Assembly: GCF_036013975.1 (NCBI RefSeq)
Contig: NZ_CP107904.1
Location: 7,101,001-7,165,000, forward strand
Direction of reading: 5' to 3'
Origin: Kitasatospora sp. NBC_00458
GTDB taxonomy: Bacteria > Actinomycetota > Actinomycetes > Streptomycetales > Streptomycetaceae
DNA length: 64,000 bases
Both the position numbers and the translations under genes were made by a program. Positions 8,312-16,300 of the stretch are shown here, in pieces (position 1 is the first letter of the stretch; each line of letters begins with the position of its first letter). The notes under the pieces were generated by a model. It had not been told where the DNA came from and searched no databases. It saw nothing but the letters and a program-made list of their open reading frames with translations.

Positions 8312-8937
8312 CGTGCACCACCTGCCCTTCGAACCCCGGCCCCCGCCCGTCCCGTCCTCCCCCCTCTCACCTTCCTCCCCTCCTCCACCTTCCTCCCCTC
8401 CTCCACGCTGCGCGCCGGGGCGGGCCCGGCGCCAGGGACGTCCCGGCCGGATCGGGCGGACGGTTGGGACGGCAGGTCCTGCGGCCGGTGGACCGGGAGG
8501 CCCGGGCCCGCAAGGACGGACGCGCCGTCCGGTTCGCGTCCGCTGCCCCGGGAGGCGGCACCGGCCCGCATCCGCCGCCGCACCCCGTGGCGGCACACGG
8601 CGGGGGGTGCCGGGAAGGCCGCGGGGAAACGCCCGGGAAGGGCCGCCGCCACGCCCGGGGGCGTGTTTGCAAAGTCGCGTCGGACCAGGCCGCGGCGTTG
8701 GGCGCCCGGCTGGGCGTGCGCCCGGATCGTCCTCGTACTGGACGTACTCGGGCGATTCGGGTGTGCGTTCAGGCGGGATGCCCGGCGTCGCGGCCCCGGC
8801 GGGACTTTGCAAACACGCCCCAGGGGAGATCGAACGCGGGGCGACGGGCGGGTGCTGCTTGTGGCGGCGTGGCGGAGAGGGTGCGGGGGAGTGGCGTAGG
8901 CTGACCGCGCTCTTCGACCGACCCACGGGGGGAACAC
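8312..8937. other. 626-base intergenic region between divergent usp and capA-like genes
   Basis: It contains an 18-base pyrimidine-rich tandem repeat (two copies, about 8371-8406), the inverted-repeat element at 8657-8821, and the promoter region of the CapA-like gene. No coding region is supported: frames here are shadows with no family features. Confidence 0.6.
8657..8821. repeat. MITE-like element bounded by perfect 19-bp inverted repeats
   Basis: The arm GGGGCGTGTTTGCAAAGTC (8657-8675) is repeated in perfect inversion at 8803-8821, around a 127-base core with no coding content. The right end, read on the minus strand, matches 29 of 32 bases at 47716-47747 elsewhere in the window, so the sequence is dispersed. 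Terminal inverted repeats, small size and a second diverged copy fit a non-autonomous transposable element or other mobile hairpin repeat. A clear target-site duplication is not visible. Confidence 0.6.
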
Positions 8938-10104
8938 ATGCGCCGTGCCGCGGCCGCCGTCGCACTGCTGCTCGGGCTGATACCCGTCGCCGCCTGCGGG
9001 CCGGACGACCCCGACCCGGCCGCCGTCAAGGCGGCCAAGGAGGCGAAGGCCGCCAGTGCGGCCGCCGACGCGGCCAAGGCCTCCCCCGGGGCGTCCGGCA
9101 CCCCGGACGACCCCGCCTCCACCGACGGCGCGGCGGGCGCCCCCCGCCCCGACGGCAGCATCACCGTGGCGTTCGCGGGCGACGTGCACTTCGAGGGCCG
9201 CACCGAGGCGCGGCTGGCCGTGAAGGCGCCCGAGACGGCGCTCGGCCCGATCGCCAGGACGCTCTCGGCCGCCGACCTCTCCGTGCTCAACCTGGAGACC
9301 GCGATCACCGACCGCGGCGCCCCCGAGGCCAAGACGTACACCTTCCGCACCTCGCCCAAGGCGCTCACCGCGCTCAAGGACTCCGGTGTCGACGTGGTGT
9401 CCCTCGCCAACAACCACGCGGTGGACTTCGGCGCCGACGGCCTCGCCGACACCCTCGCCGCCAAGGCCTCCTCGCCGGTTCCGATCGTCGGCTTCGGCCG
9501 CAACTCGCAGGAGGCGTACGCCCCGTACGTGTCCACGGTGCGCGGGGTGAAGGTCGCGGTGGTCGCGGCCAGCCAGGTCGAGGACCTGACCAACCAGAAG
9601 TGGCGCGCAGGCGCGAGCAAGCCCGGCATCGCCTCGGCGCTGGACGCCACCGCACTGGTCAAGGCCGTCCAGGCGGCGAAGCAGCAGGCGCCGGTGGTGC
9701 TCGTCTACCTGCACTGGGGCGACGAGGGCAAGGCCTGTCCGACCACCGCCCAGACCACCATCGCCCGGAAGCTCGCGACCGCCGGCGCGACGGCCGTGGT
9801 CGGCACCCACGCGCACACCATGCTCGGCTCGGGCATGCTCGGCAACACCTACGTCGGGTACGGCTTCGGCAACTTCCTCTGGTACGGCACGTCCAACTAC
9901 GCCAACTCCAACGAGACCGGCGTGACGACGCTGACGGTGACCCCGGCCGGGAAGGTGGTCGGCGAGGCGTTCGCCCCGGCGACCATCGACGACACCGGCG
10001 TGCCCGTCCCGCAGACGGGTGCGGCGGCGACCGCCGCGCTCAAGCGGCGTGACGGCCTGCGCGGCTGCACCGGGCTGACCCCCGCGCCCGCCGCGGCGCG
10101 CTGA
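8938..10104 (+). CDS. CapA-like (PGA_cap) metallophosphatase-fold lipoprotein
   Basis: A 388-residue exported protein. The signal peptide ends at a lipobox (IPVAAC, Cys near residue 20), then a charged Ala/Lys-rich linker (about 25-75). The PGA_cap domain starts with ITVAFAGDVHFEG and continues with LNLETAITDRG, SLANNHAVDFG, VVLVYLHWGDE and GTHAHTMLGSG: the Asp, Asn-His and His residues of the calcineurin-like metal site are present. CapA homologues take part in poly-gamma-glutamate capsule synthesis in Bacillus, but in actinomycetes no capBC partners are adjacent here, so the substrate is unknown. ATG is preceded by GGGGGGAACAC. Confidence 0.9.
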   Translation: MRRAAAAVALLLGLIPVAACGPDDPDPAAVKAAKEAKAASAAADAAKASPGASGTPDDPASTDGAAGAPRPDGSITVAFAGDVHFEGRTEARLAVKAPETALGPIARTLSAADLSVLNLETAITDRGAPEAKTYTFRTSPKALTALKDSGVDVVSLANNHAVDFGADGLADTLAAKASSPVPIVGFGRNSQEAYAPYVSTVRGVKVAVVAASQVEDLTNQKWRAGASKPGIASALDATALVKAVQAAKQQAPVVLVYLHWGDEGKACPTTAQTTIARKLATAGATAVVGTHAHTMLGSGMLGNTYVGYGFGNFLWYGTSNYANSNETGVTTLTVTPAGKVVGEAFAPATIDDTGVPVPQTGAAATAALKRRDGLRGCTGLTPAPAAAR

Positions 10105-10227
10105 GCCGACGCGCCCGTACGGCGTCCCGCCGCTCCGGCGCCCTCCCGGGGCCCCGGCGTCCGGGATCCCCGGGCGGCCCCGGCGGTCTCCGGCGGTCTC
10201 CGGCGGGACGGCGGACCCGGTGCGGCC

Positions 10228-10926
10228 TCAGCCCTTGTGGTCGGACTCGCCGTGCTTCCAGTAGCCCTTGGCGTGGACGCGTTCGCGCGGGAGGGACCAA
10301 TCGGTGAGCAGGTGGCGCCTGATCCCGGCGACGGCGTGCGCCTCGCCAGCCAGCCAGGCGGTGGTGCCGTCGGGGACGTCGGCGGCCAGCAGGGTGTCGG
10401 CGAGCAGAGTGCCCTTCGGTCGGTCCGGGCGGCGGACGAGCCAGTGGCCGGTGAGGCCGGCCCGCTCCGGGAGGGGCAGGGTGGCCCCGGCCTCGCCGAT
10501 CTCGACGAAGGCGGAGACCGGTACGCCCGGCGGGAGTTGTTCGACGATGGTGAGTGCGGCGGGCAGGGCGCTCTCGTCGGCGGCGAGCAGGACGTGCCCG
10601 GCGCCCTCGAACGAGGGCCGGCTGCCGCGCGGTCCGGCCAGCTGCGCCCGGTCGCCGGGGCGGGCGACGGCGGCCCAGCGGGCGAGCGGGCCGTTGCCGT
10701 GGAGGACGACGTCGATGTCCGCCTCCAGTTCCGCCGGGCGGTGGTGGCGGATGGTGTAGGCCCGGGAGTGGCCCTCGGGGATCGCCAACTTGACCCACTG
10801 GGTGGGGTGTTCGATGGAGAGGTCGCCCAGCGTGGGGCCGGTGAAGGTGAGCCGGACGAGTGCGGAGGTGAGCGGGGTGACCGCGACGACGTGCACGTCG
10901 AAGGTCGGTCGGGCGCGGCGGAACAT
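10228..10926 (-). CDS. Siderophore-interacting FAD-binding reductase (SIP family)
   Basis: A 232-residue flavoprotein that reduces ferric siderophores in the cytoplasm to release iron. The FAD-binding beta-barrel carries RAYTIRHHRP (RxYT motif, near residue 54) and the HGNGPLARWAAVARPGD loop; the C-terminal nucleotide-binding half has VLLAADESALPAAL and WLAGEAHAV. ATG 10926 is chosen because CTCAGGAGCC lies just upstream and the domain starts immediately. It follows the TetR gene by 122 bases and is probably the third gene of the MFS-TetR-SIP operon, linking that operon to siderophore traffic. No iron box of its own is visible. Confidence 0.9.
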   Translation of the reverse strand: MFRRARPTFDVHVVAVTPLTSALVRLTFTGPTLGDLSIEHPTQWVKLAIPEGHSRAYTIRHHRPAELEADIDVVLHGNGPLARWAAVARPGDRAQLAGPRGSRPSFEGAGHVLLAADESALPAALTIVEQLPPGVPVSAFVEIGEAGATLPLPERAGLTGHWLVRRPDRPKGTLLADTLLAADVPDGTTAWLAGEAHAVAGIRRHLLTDWSLPRERVHAKGYWKHGESDHKG

Positions 10927-11048
10927 GATGGCTCCTGAGGGGGCCCGGAGTGGACACGGGCCGGAGAAGGGGGAGTCGGGGAAACGCGGGGAGGCCCGTG
11001 GAAGGGCGGAGGGGAACAGGCGGGGAAGGGCGCGCGGCGGGCGGAGGG

Positions 11049-11735
11049 TCAGCCCGGCAGGTGCCGGTCGAGCAGTGCGTCGACGAACGCGGAGTCCAGC
11101 GGGCGGCGCAGCACCATCACCCGGTGGTAGAGCGGGGCGAGCAGGGCGTCGAGGAGGTCGGCGGCCCGGTCGTCGGAGTCGCTCCGCCCGTCGTTCCCGG
11201 CGTCGTCGCCCTCGGTGCCACCGGTGGGGCCGAGGCAGGCGCGGGTGTGCGCGACGTCGCGGGCGCGCAGGCCGTCCAGGAAGCCGCTGTGCAGCAACTC
11301 GGCCGTACGGGAGTCGAGTTGGGCGTGCCCGAGGAGGGCCTGGAGGACCCGGCCGGCCGGCTCCTCGCCGAGGAAGGTGGCGAACCGGTGGACGTAGGCG
11401 CGCAGATCGGCGGGGGTGGACGGGGAGTCGGGCCAGGCCAGGCCCGTGGTGGCGTCGAGGGCGAGGTTGTCGAAGAGGATGTCGACCTTGGACTTCCACC
11501 AGCGGTAGATGGTCTGTTTGGCGACCCCGGCCGCGGTGGCGATGCCCTCGATGGTGAGGCCCTCGAAGCCGTGTTCCACGAGCAGGTCGTCGGCCGCGTT
11601 CAGCACGGCCAGGCGCGCGGCCTCACTGCGGCGGCTGCTACCGGTGCTGCTGCCGGTGGCGGGGCGGGGCTGGGCGGCGATGGTGCTCGGGTCCTTGTGC
11701 GGGGGCGGCTGGCCGGGGGTGTCGGTCGTGGTCAT
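11049..11735 (-). CDS. TetR-family transcriptional regulator
   Basis: A 228-residue repressor. The helix-turn-helix segment (LTIEGIATAAGVAKQTIYRWWKSKVDILFDN, about residues 60-90) is typical of TetR proteins; the C-terminal part is the ligand-binding helical domain. It starts four bases after the MFS stop, with a GGGAGG site in the MFS 3' end, so the pair is translationally coupled. It very likely binds the two identical 16-bp palindromes at 13213 and 13248 in front of the operon and so controls its own expression. The inducer is unknown; a siderophore or toxic compound exported by the MFS protein is plausible. Confidence 0.92.
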   Translation of the reverse strand: MTTTDTPGQPPPHKDPSTIAAQPRPATGSSTGSSRRSEAARLAVLNAADDLLVEHGFEGLTIEGIATAAGVAKQTIYRWWKSKVDILFDNLALDATTGLAWPDSPSTPADLRAYVHRFATFLGEEPAGRVLQALLGHAQLDSRTAELLHSGFLDGLRARDVAHTRACLGPTGGTEGDDAGNDGRSDSDDRAADLLDALLAPLYHRVMVLRRPLDSAFVDALLDRHLPG

Positions 11736-11739
11736 CTTC

Positions 11740-13107
11740 TCATGCCTCCCCGGTCGGACCGGCCAGGGCGGACGGCGGGCCCGCCGTGTCCGCGCCGCCG
11801 CTCGCGCCGCCGCTCGCGCCGCTGTCCGTGTCGCCGGGGGCCGGGCCGGAGGGCGTCGCCGTCCTCGCGCGCGGGCGCCGGACCAGACCGGCCGCGACGC
11901 CGACCGCCAGGGCGGCGACCACCGCGCTGAACGTGACCCCGGCCGTCCGCAGCCCGGTGGCCTGGATGAGCACGCCGACCCCGATGACCGGCACCGAGAG
12001 CATCGAGAACAGCACGGCGAAGAAGGTGGAGACGGTCTCGCCGCGACGCTCCGGGGCGACCCCGCCGTTGATGGCGCCGAGTCCGGTGCCGATGGCGGCG
12101 CCCGCGGCGAGGCCGTTGACGCAGGCGCCGAGGAGCAGCGGCACCAGTGCCTCGGTGAGCAGTGCGCCGGCGACGAGTGCGGCGGCCAGGACGAGTCCGG
12201 CGCAGGCCAGCGGCAGGGCGCGGGCCGGGGGCAGCACGCGGACGAGCAGCTGCCCGACGGCGATGGCGGCGAACGCGACGGCGACGACCAGGCCGGTCAG
12301 CGCGTGGTTGCGCAGGTCGAGCACGGTGGCGAGGAAGAGCCCGCTGACCGCCGTCAGTACGCCGGTCGCGGCGAACCCGGCGCCGCCGGCGAGCGCGGCG
12401 CGCAGGAAGGCGGGGCGGATTCCGGCCGGGATGCGCAGGGGCTGGAGGCGGAGGCGGACCCCGGCGGCACGTATCGCGGCGGGGACGGTCTCGGGGACGG
12501 CGAACAGGCCGAGCAGGGCGGCGGCGGTGAGGACGAGGGTCGCCGTCCAGGGCAGCCGGAGCGGCGAGCCGGCCCATTCGGCCAGGATGCCGGAGAAGAG
12601 GGTGCCGCCGGCCAGGCCGCCCATGTTGGCGGCGAGGGCCAGGGTCTGGGCGCGCAGGCGCCGTTCGGGCGGGGCGAGGTCGAGCAGGGCGGCGGTGGCG
12701 GAGCCGGTGATCAGGGCCGCGCCGAAGCCCGAGAGGACCCGGGCGGTCAGCAGCCAGGGCAGCGAGTCGGCCGCCTCGAAGAGTCCGGCGGCCGCCGCGG
12801 CGAAGAGCAGGGCGGCGGCCATCACGGGGCGGCGGCCGATCTGGTCGGAGAGCCTGCCGAGGGTGAGCAGCCCGGCGACGACGCCCAGCGCGTAGACGGC
12901 GAAGATCACCGTGACCATGAACGGCGAGAAGCCGAAGGCGTGTTGGTAGAGCGGGTAGAGCGGGGTCGGGACGGTGGTGCCGGCCATCGTCACCCAGAAG
13001 GCGAGGGCGATGGCGGCCTGCGCGAGGGGGCGTGAGGGGGCGAGCGGACCGGCGGGCGGTCCGGCGGGTCCGGGTGGGGCGGTGCGGCCCGGCGGGGCGG
13101 AGGGCAC
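11740..13107 (-). CDS. MFS exporter (12-helix type)
   Basis: A 455-residue major facilitator protein with about 12 hydrophobic helices; the A-motif loop LGRLSDQIGRRPVM lies between helices 2 and 3. GTG 13107 is chosen because AAAGGAG lies seven bases upstream; the longer open frame to 13284 would run through the operator palindromes. The Pro-rich N-terminus and a Gly/Ser-rich tail are probably cytoplasmic. It is the first gene of an operon with a TetR repressor and a siderophore reductase, so it may export a siderophore or an antibiotic. The operon is divergent from the iron-box-controlled isochorismate synthase. Confidence 0.88.
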   Translation of the reverse strand: MPSAPPGRTAPPGPAGPPAGPLAPSRPLAQAAIALAFWVTMAGTTVPTPLYPLYQHAFGFSPFMVTVIFAVYALGVVAGLLTLGRLSDQIGRRPVMAAALLFAAAAAGLFEAADSLPWLLTARVLSGFGAALITGSATAALLDLAPPERRLRAQTLALAANMGGLAGGTLFSGILAEWAGSPLRLPWTATLVLTAAALLGLFAVPETVPAAIRAAGVRLRLQPLRIPAGIRPAFLRAALAGGAGFAATGVLTAVSGLFLATVLDLRNHALTGLVVAVAFAAIAVGQLLVRVLPPARALPLACAGLVLAAALVAGALLTEALVPLLLGACVNGLAAGAAIGTGLGAINGGVAPERRGETVSTFFAVLFSMLSVPVIGVGVLIQATGLRTAGVTFSAVVAALAVGVAAGLVRRPRARTATPSGPAPGDTDSGASGGASGGADTAGPPSALAGPTGEA

Positions 13108-13212
13108 GGGGAGGCTCCTTTGCGGAGGGGGAGGGCACGGCCGGCCCGTGCGTGACGGGCGGTGCCGTTCAGGGTGGGGCCACTTCGGCCGGTGGCGGGC
13201 TCCACGATCATG

Positions 13213-13228
13213 GACGCAACGTTGCGTC
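13213..13228. promoter_or_regulatory. Perfect 16-bp palindrome, probable TetR operator copy 1
   Basis: GACGCAACGTTGCGTC is its own reverse complement. An identical copy begins 35 bases further on. Both lie about 105-155 bases upstream of the MFS start, consistent with binding by the TetR repressor encoded in the operon. Confidence 0.75.
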
Positions 13229-13247
13229 TCGATGCGACCGTACACCG

Positions 13248-13263
13248 GACGCAACGTTGCGTC
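13248..13263. promoter_or_regulatory. Perfect 16-bp palindrome, probable TetR operator copy 2
   Basis: A second exact copy of GACGCAACGTTGCGTC. The centres of the copies are 35 bases apart, about three and a third helical turns, so two dimers could bind without full face alignment. Confidence 0.75.
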
Positions 13264-13323
13264 TACCTTCATGTCCGGCGTCACGAGCCCCCGGCGACCC
13301 CTCGGCGGGGTCGTGCGATTGTG

Positions 13324-13342
13324 TTAGGTTAGGCTTACCTAA
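13324..13342. promoter_or_regulatory. Iron box (DmdR/IdeR-type operator)
   Basis: TTAGGTTAGGCTTACCTAA differs from the perfect palindromic 19-bp DmdR1/IdeR consensus at one position. It lies 82 bases upstream of the isochorismate synthase start, so that gene should be repressed when Fe(II) is sufficient. It may also influence the divergent MFS operon. Confidence 0.9.
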
Positions 13343-13424
13343 TGTTGTTGGTCGGAGGGGACTTTCCTGTGCAGCAGTCCGAGCTCGCGCGCCCGGCGGC
13401 CACTCGCAGACTGGGGGAATCCAG

Positions 13425-14621
13425 GTGACCGCGGTGCATCACGCCCCCGCCGGGACGGACCACGCCGCCATAGGCGCGGCCAGCGGACTGCTGGGCCAGT
13501 ACCGGGCCGCGCCCGACCAGGCGTTCTTCGCCTCCCCGACTCGCACCCTGCTCGCCGAGGGCGTGCACGCCAGGGTGCCGCAGGACGACCGGCCGCTGCC
13601 CGCCCGGGTCGCCGAGACGCTCGCCCAGGCCCGCCGGGACGGCGTCGAACGCCCGCTGGTGGTGGGCGCGGTGGCGTTCGACCACGACAGCCGGGCCGAA
13701 CTCGCCGTCCCCGCGCGGGTCCGCGCCTGCGGTGCGCTGGGCGACGACCCGTTGATCGCCCTGCCCGCCCCGGCCGCCGACCGCATCGAGTGGGACGTCC
13801 GGCCGGTGCCCGCGCCGGAGGCCTACGGCGCGGGCGTCGCCGAAGCCGTCCGACGGCTCCGCGAGGGCGAGTTGAGCAAGGTGGTGCTCGCCCGGACGCT
13901 GGAGCTGAACGCCGCCGAGCCGCTCGACCTGCCCGCGATCCTGCAGCGCCTCGCCCGGCGCGACCCGGGCGGCTACACCTTCGCCGTGCCCGCCGGCTCC
14001 GGCCGCACCCTGATCGGCGCCAGCCCCGAACTGCTGCTCTCCCGCCGCGGCACGGCCGTCCTCGCCAACCCGCTGGCCGGCTCCGTGCCGCGCAGCGCCG
14101 ACCTCGGCGAGGACGTCCGCCGGGCCGCCGCGCTCCTGGAGTCGCCCAAGGACCTGCACGAGCACGCCGTCGTGGTCGACGCCATCCGCGCCGCACTTGC
14201 CCCCTACTGCCGCACCCTGGACGTGCCGGAGCGCCCCACCGTCGTGCGCACCGCCGCGATGTGGCACCTGGCCACCACGATCACGGCCGAACTCGCCGAC
14301 CCGGCCGTCTCGGCCCTGGAACTGGCCACCGCCCTCCACCCGACCCCGGCCGTCTGCGGCACGCCGACGCCGCTCGCCCGCGAGGCGATCCGCGAGATCG
14401 AGCCGTTCGACCGGGGCCTGTACGCGGGGATGGTCGGCTGGGGCGACGCGGACGGCGACGGCGAGTGGGTGGTCACCCTGCGCTGCGCCGAGGCGGACGA
14501 CCGCACCCTGCGGGTGTACGCGGGGGCGGGCGTGGTCGCCGAGTCCCGCCCGGAGGCCGAACTCGCCGAGACCAGCGCCAAGTTCCGCACCTTCCTGGAC
14601 GCCGCCGGAGTGCCGCGGTGA
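13425..14621 (+). CDS. dhbC: Isochorismate synthase (DhbC/EntC type)
   Basis: A 398-residue chorismate-utilising enzyme that converts chorismate to isochorismate, the first step to 2,3-dihydroxybenzoate catecholate siderophores. The conserved C-terminal chorismate-binding domain is complete: LSKVVLART, FIGASPE-type LIGASPELL, GSVPRS, LHEHAVVVDAI, LHPTPAVCGTP and EPFDRGLYAGMVGW. GTG 13425 is chosen because it follows GGGGGAATCCAG and the iron box; the upstream open frame has no family sequence. The iron box at 13324 predicts induction in iron limitation. The usual partners (dhbA, dhbB, dhbE) are absent nearby, so it must work with genes elsewhere. A menaquinone role (MenF) is less likely given the iron box. 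Confidence 0.9.
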   Translation: MTAVHHAPAGTDHAAIGAASGLLGQYRAAPDQAFFASPTRTLLAEGVHARVPQDDRPLPARVAETLAQARRDGVERPLVVGAVAFDHDSRAELAVPARVRACGALGDDPLIALPAPAADRIEWDVRPVPAPEAYGAGVAEAVRRLREGELSKVVLARTLELNAAEPLDLPAILQRLARRDPGGYTFAVPAGSGRTLIGASPELLLSRRGTAVLANPLAGSVPRSADLGEDVRRAAALLESPKDLHEHAVVVDAIRAALAPYCRTLDVPERPTVVRTAAMWHLATTITAELADPAVSALELATALHPTPAVCGTPTPLAREAIREIEPFDRGLYAGMVGWGDADGDGEWVVTLRCAEADDRTLRVYAGAGVVAESRPEAELAETSAKFRTFLDAAGVPR

Positions 14622-15052
14622 CCGGTGCGGTGGACGGCCCGGCCGTCTTCGCCTCGACCGCCGTCTCCGTCGCCGTTCCTGCCGGCGGCGCCGGTCCCGC
14701 CGCGGGTTCCGGCTCCGTCGGGGTGCGGCGCCCGCCGCCGCGCCCGGCCCGGCGGCACCGGCCCGCGGAGGGGTAGCGGCCCGCCCCGAGACTGCGGTGG
14801 TCCGCGCGACGCCGCGACGGTGTGCCCCACGGCGCGGGGTGCACCGTCGCGGACCCGGTCCCTACGGCCGGGTCGCGCGGGAGCGCCGCGGACGCGGCGG
14901 GGGCATCCGCCGGGTTCCGGCGGGTGCCCCCGTGACGCGTCCACCGGTGGGTGCCGGGTGCCTCGGGCCGTCCGGCCTCCGTTCGTCCAGCTTCCGGTCG
15001 TCCGGCCTCCGGCTGTCGGGCCGTCGGGCTGTCGGGTCGGCGGGTCGTCGGG
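14622..15052. other. 431-base convergent intergenic region
   Basis: It lies between the 3' ends of the isochorismate synthase and the racemase genes. Besides the hairpin at 14812-14852 and short TCCGG/TCGGG simple repeats near 14970-15050, nothing functional is seen. Confidence 0.5.
14812..14852. terminator. Hairpin between convergent genes
   Basis: Arms of 17 bases (14812-14828 and 14836-14852) pair with two internal mismatches around a 7-base loop. It could stop transcription from either side. No T-tract follows, as is common in this GC range. Confidence 0.5.
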
Positions 15053-16054
15053 TCAGAGCTCGAAGCCGGCCGGGAAGGGGTCGTCGGGCGACAGGAAGTA
15101 CTGCGCGGTGCCGGTGATCCACGCCCGGCCGGTGACCGTCGGCACGACCGCCGGGCGGCCCGCGACCGTGGTCTCCTCGACCAGGCGGCCGGTGAACTTC
15201 GAGCCGATGAAGGACTCGTTGACGAAGTCGGCGCCGATCGCCAGCTCGCCGCGCGCGTGCAGCTGGGCCATCCGCGCACTGGTGCCCGTCCCGCACGGCG
15301 ACCGGTCGAACCAGCCGGGGTGGATGGACATGGCGTGGCGGGAGTACGAGGCGTCCGAGCCGGGTGCCTCGAAGTAGACGTGCTTCACGCCGCGGATCCG
15401 GGCGTCCTCCGGATGCACCGGCTCGTCGGTCGAGTTGATCGCCTGCATGGTGGCCAGGCCGGCGGTCGTGATCTCGTTCTTGGCCTTCCGGTCGAACGGC
15501 AGCCCGTAGTCGTCGAGCCGCACGATCGCGTAGAAGTTGCCGCCGTACGCCACGTCGTAGCGGACGGTGCCGAACCCGGGGACCTCCAGTTCGGCGTCCA
15601 GCCGCTCGGCGAACGCCGGTACGTTGCGCAGGGTGACGTGGCGGGCGACTCCGTCGGTGACCGCCACGTCGACCACGACCAGCCCGGCCGGGGTCTCCAG
15701 CCGTACGGTCGTGACCGGTTCGGTCACGGCGACCATGCCGGTCTCCACCAGCACGGTCGCGACGCCGATCGTGCCGTGGCCGCACATCGGGAGGTAGCCG
15801 GACACCTCGATGAACAGCACCCCCCAGTCCGCGTCGGGCCGGGTCGGCGGCTGGAGGATCGCCCCGCTCATCGACGCGTGCCCGCGGGGTTCGGTCACCA
15901 GCAGGGTCCGGATGTGGTCGAGGTTCTCGCGGAAGTGGATCCGGCGTTCCGCCATCGTCGCGCCGGGGATCACCCCGACGCCGCCGGTGATCACCCGGGT
16001 GGGCATGCCCTCCGTGTGGGAGTCCACCGCGTGGAAGATTCGATTGGTGCGCAT
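15053..16054 (-). CDS. Proline racemase / 4-hydroxyproline 2-epimerase family enzyme
   Basis: A 333-residue cofactor-independent epimerase of the proline racemase family. Both catalytic cysteines are present, in MCGHGTIGVA (Cys about 91) and SPCGTGTSARMA (Cys about 255), which indicates racemase or epimerase activity rather than trans-hydroxyproline dehydratase activity (where the first Cys is replaced). Near the start, HAVDSHTEGMPTRVI is conserved. ATG 16054 is preceded by AGAGGGATGAC. No D-hydroxyproline catabolic genes are adjacent. A TGTCA/TGACA palindrome at 16140 resembles GntR-family operators and probably controls it; a related palindrome precedes the neighbouring GNAT gene. Confidence 0.9.
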   Translation of the reverse strand: MRTNRIFHAVDSHTEGMPTRVITGGVGVIPGATMAERRIHFRENLDHIRTLLVTEPRGHASMSGAILQPPTRPDADWGVLFIEVSGYLPMCGHGTIGVATVLVETGMVAVTEPVTTVRLETPAGLVVVDVAVTDGVARHVTLRNVPAFAERLDAELEVPGFGTVRYDVAYGGNFYAIVRLDDYGLPFDRKAKNEITTAGLATMQAINSTDEPVHPEDARIRGVKHVYFEAPGSDASYSRHAMSIHPGWFDRSPCGTGTSARMAQLHARGELAIGADFVNESFIGSKFTGRLVEETTVAGRPAVVPTVTGRAWITGTAQYFLSPDDPFPAGFEL

Positions 16055-16139
16055 GTCATCCCTCTGGGGTCTGGTCGGGGTCGGAGGCCGGGGTTCCCGG
16101 TCGGTCCGCCGCGCAGGGGCGATCCTCACGTCAGTGATA

Positions 16140-16151
16140 TGTCACATGACA
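16140..16151. promoter_or_regulatory. TGTCACATGACA palindrome, possible GntR-type operator
   Basis: Two TGTCA half-sites in inversion separated by two bases, 85 bases upstream of the racemase start. A close relative (GTCACATGTGAC) lies at 17363 before the GNAT gene, suggesting one regulator acts on both. Confidence 0.5.
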
Positions 16152-16300
16152 CAAGCTAGGTGGCGTTCGAGGGGGTGTCAACGATGCGCCCGGATGCGCT
16201 CCGGGCGGCGGCGTCGCGATCGGACGGCCAGTCAAGTAGCGGTCTGGAAAAGCCGTTTCGCCCTTCCGTCGATGGCCGGTGACTGCCCGGGGCGTGCGGA

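Larger units (their letters stand above)
13108..13424. other. Divergent regulatory region, MFS operon / isochorismate synthase
   Basis: This 317-base gap holds two identical palindromes (13213-13228 and 13248-13263) on the MFS side and an iron box (13324-13342) on the isochorismate synthase side. No gene is supported. Confidence 0.8.

Noticed and set aside
8312..8937. Open frames crossing the usp/capA gap on both strands
   Set aside because: They pass through the inverted-repeat element and pyrimidine tracts and have no conserved features.
10105..10227. Terminator between capA-like and SIP genes
   Set aside because: Several overlapping GC inverted repeats are possible, but none is clearly better than background.
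13032..13424. Extended N-terminus of the isochorismate synthase (open frame from 13032)
   Set aside because: The extension would run through the TetR operators and the iron box and has no family sequence.
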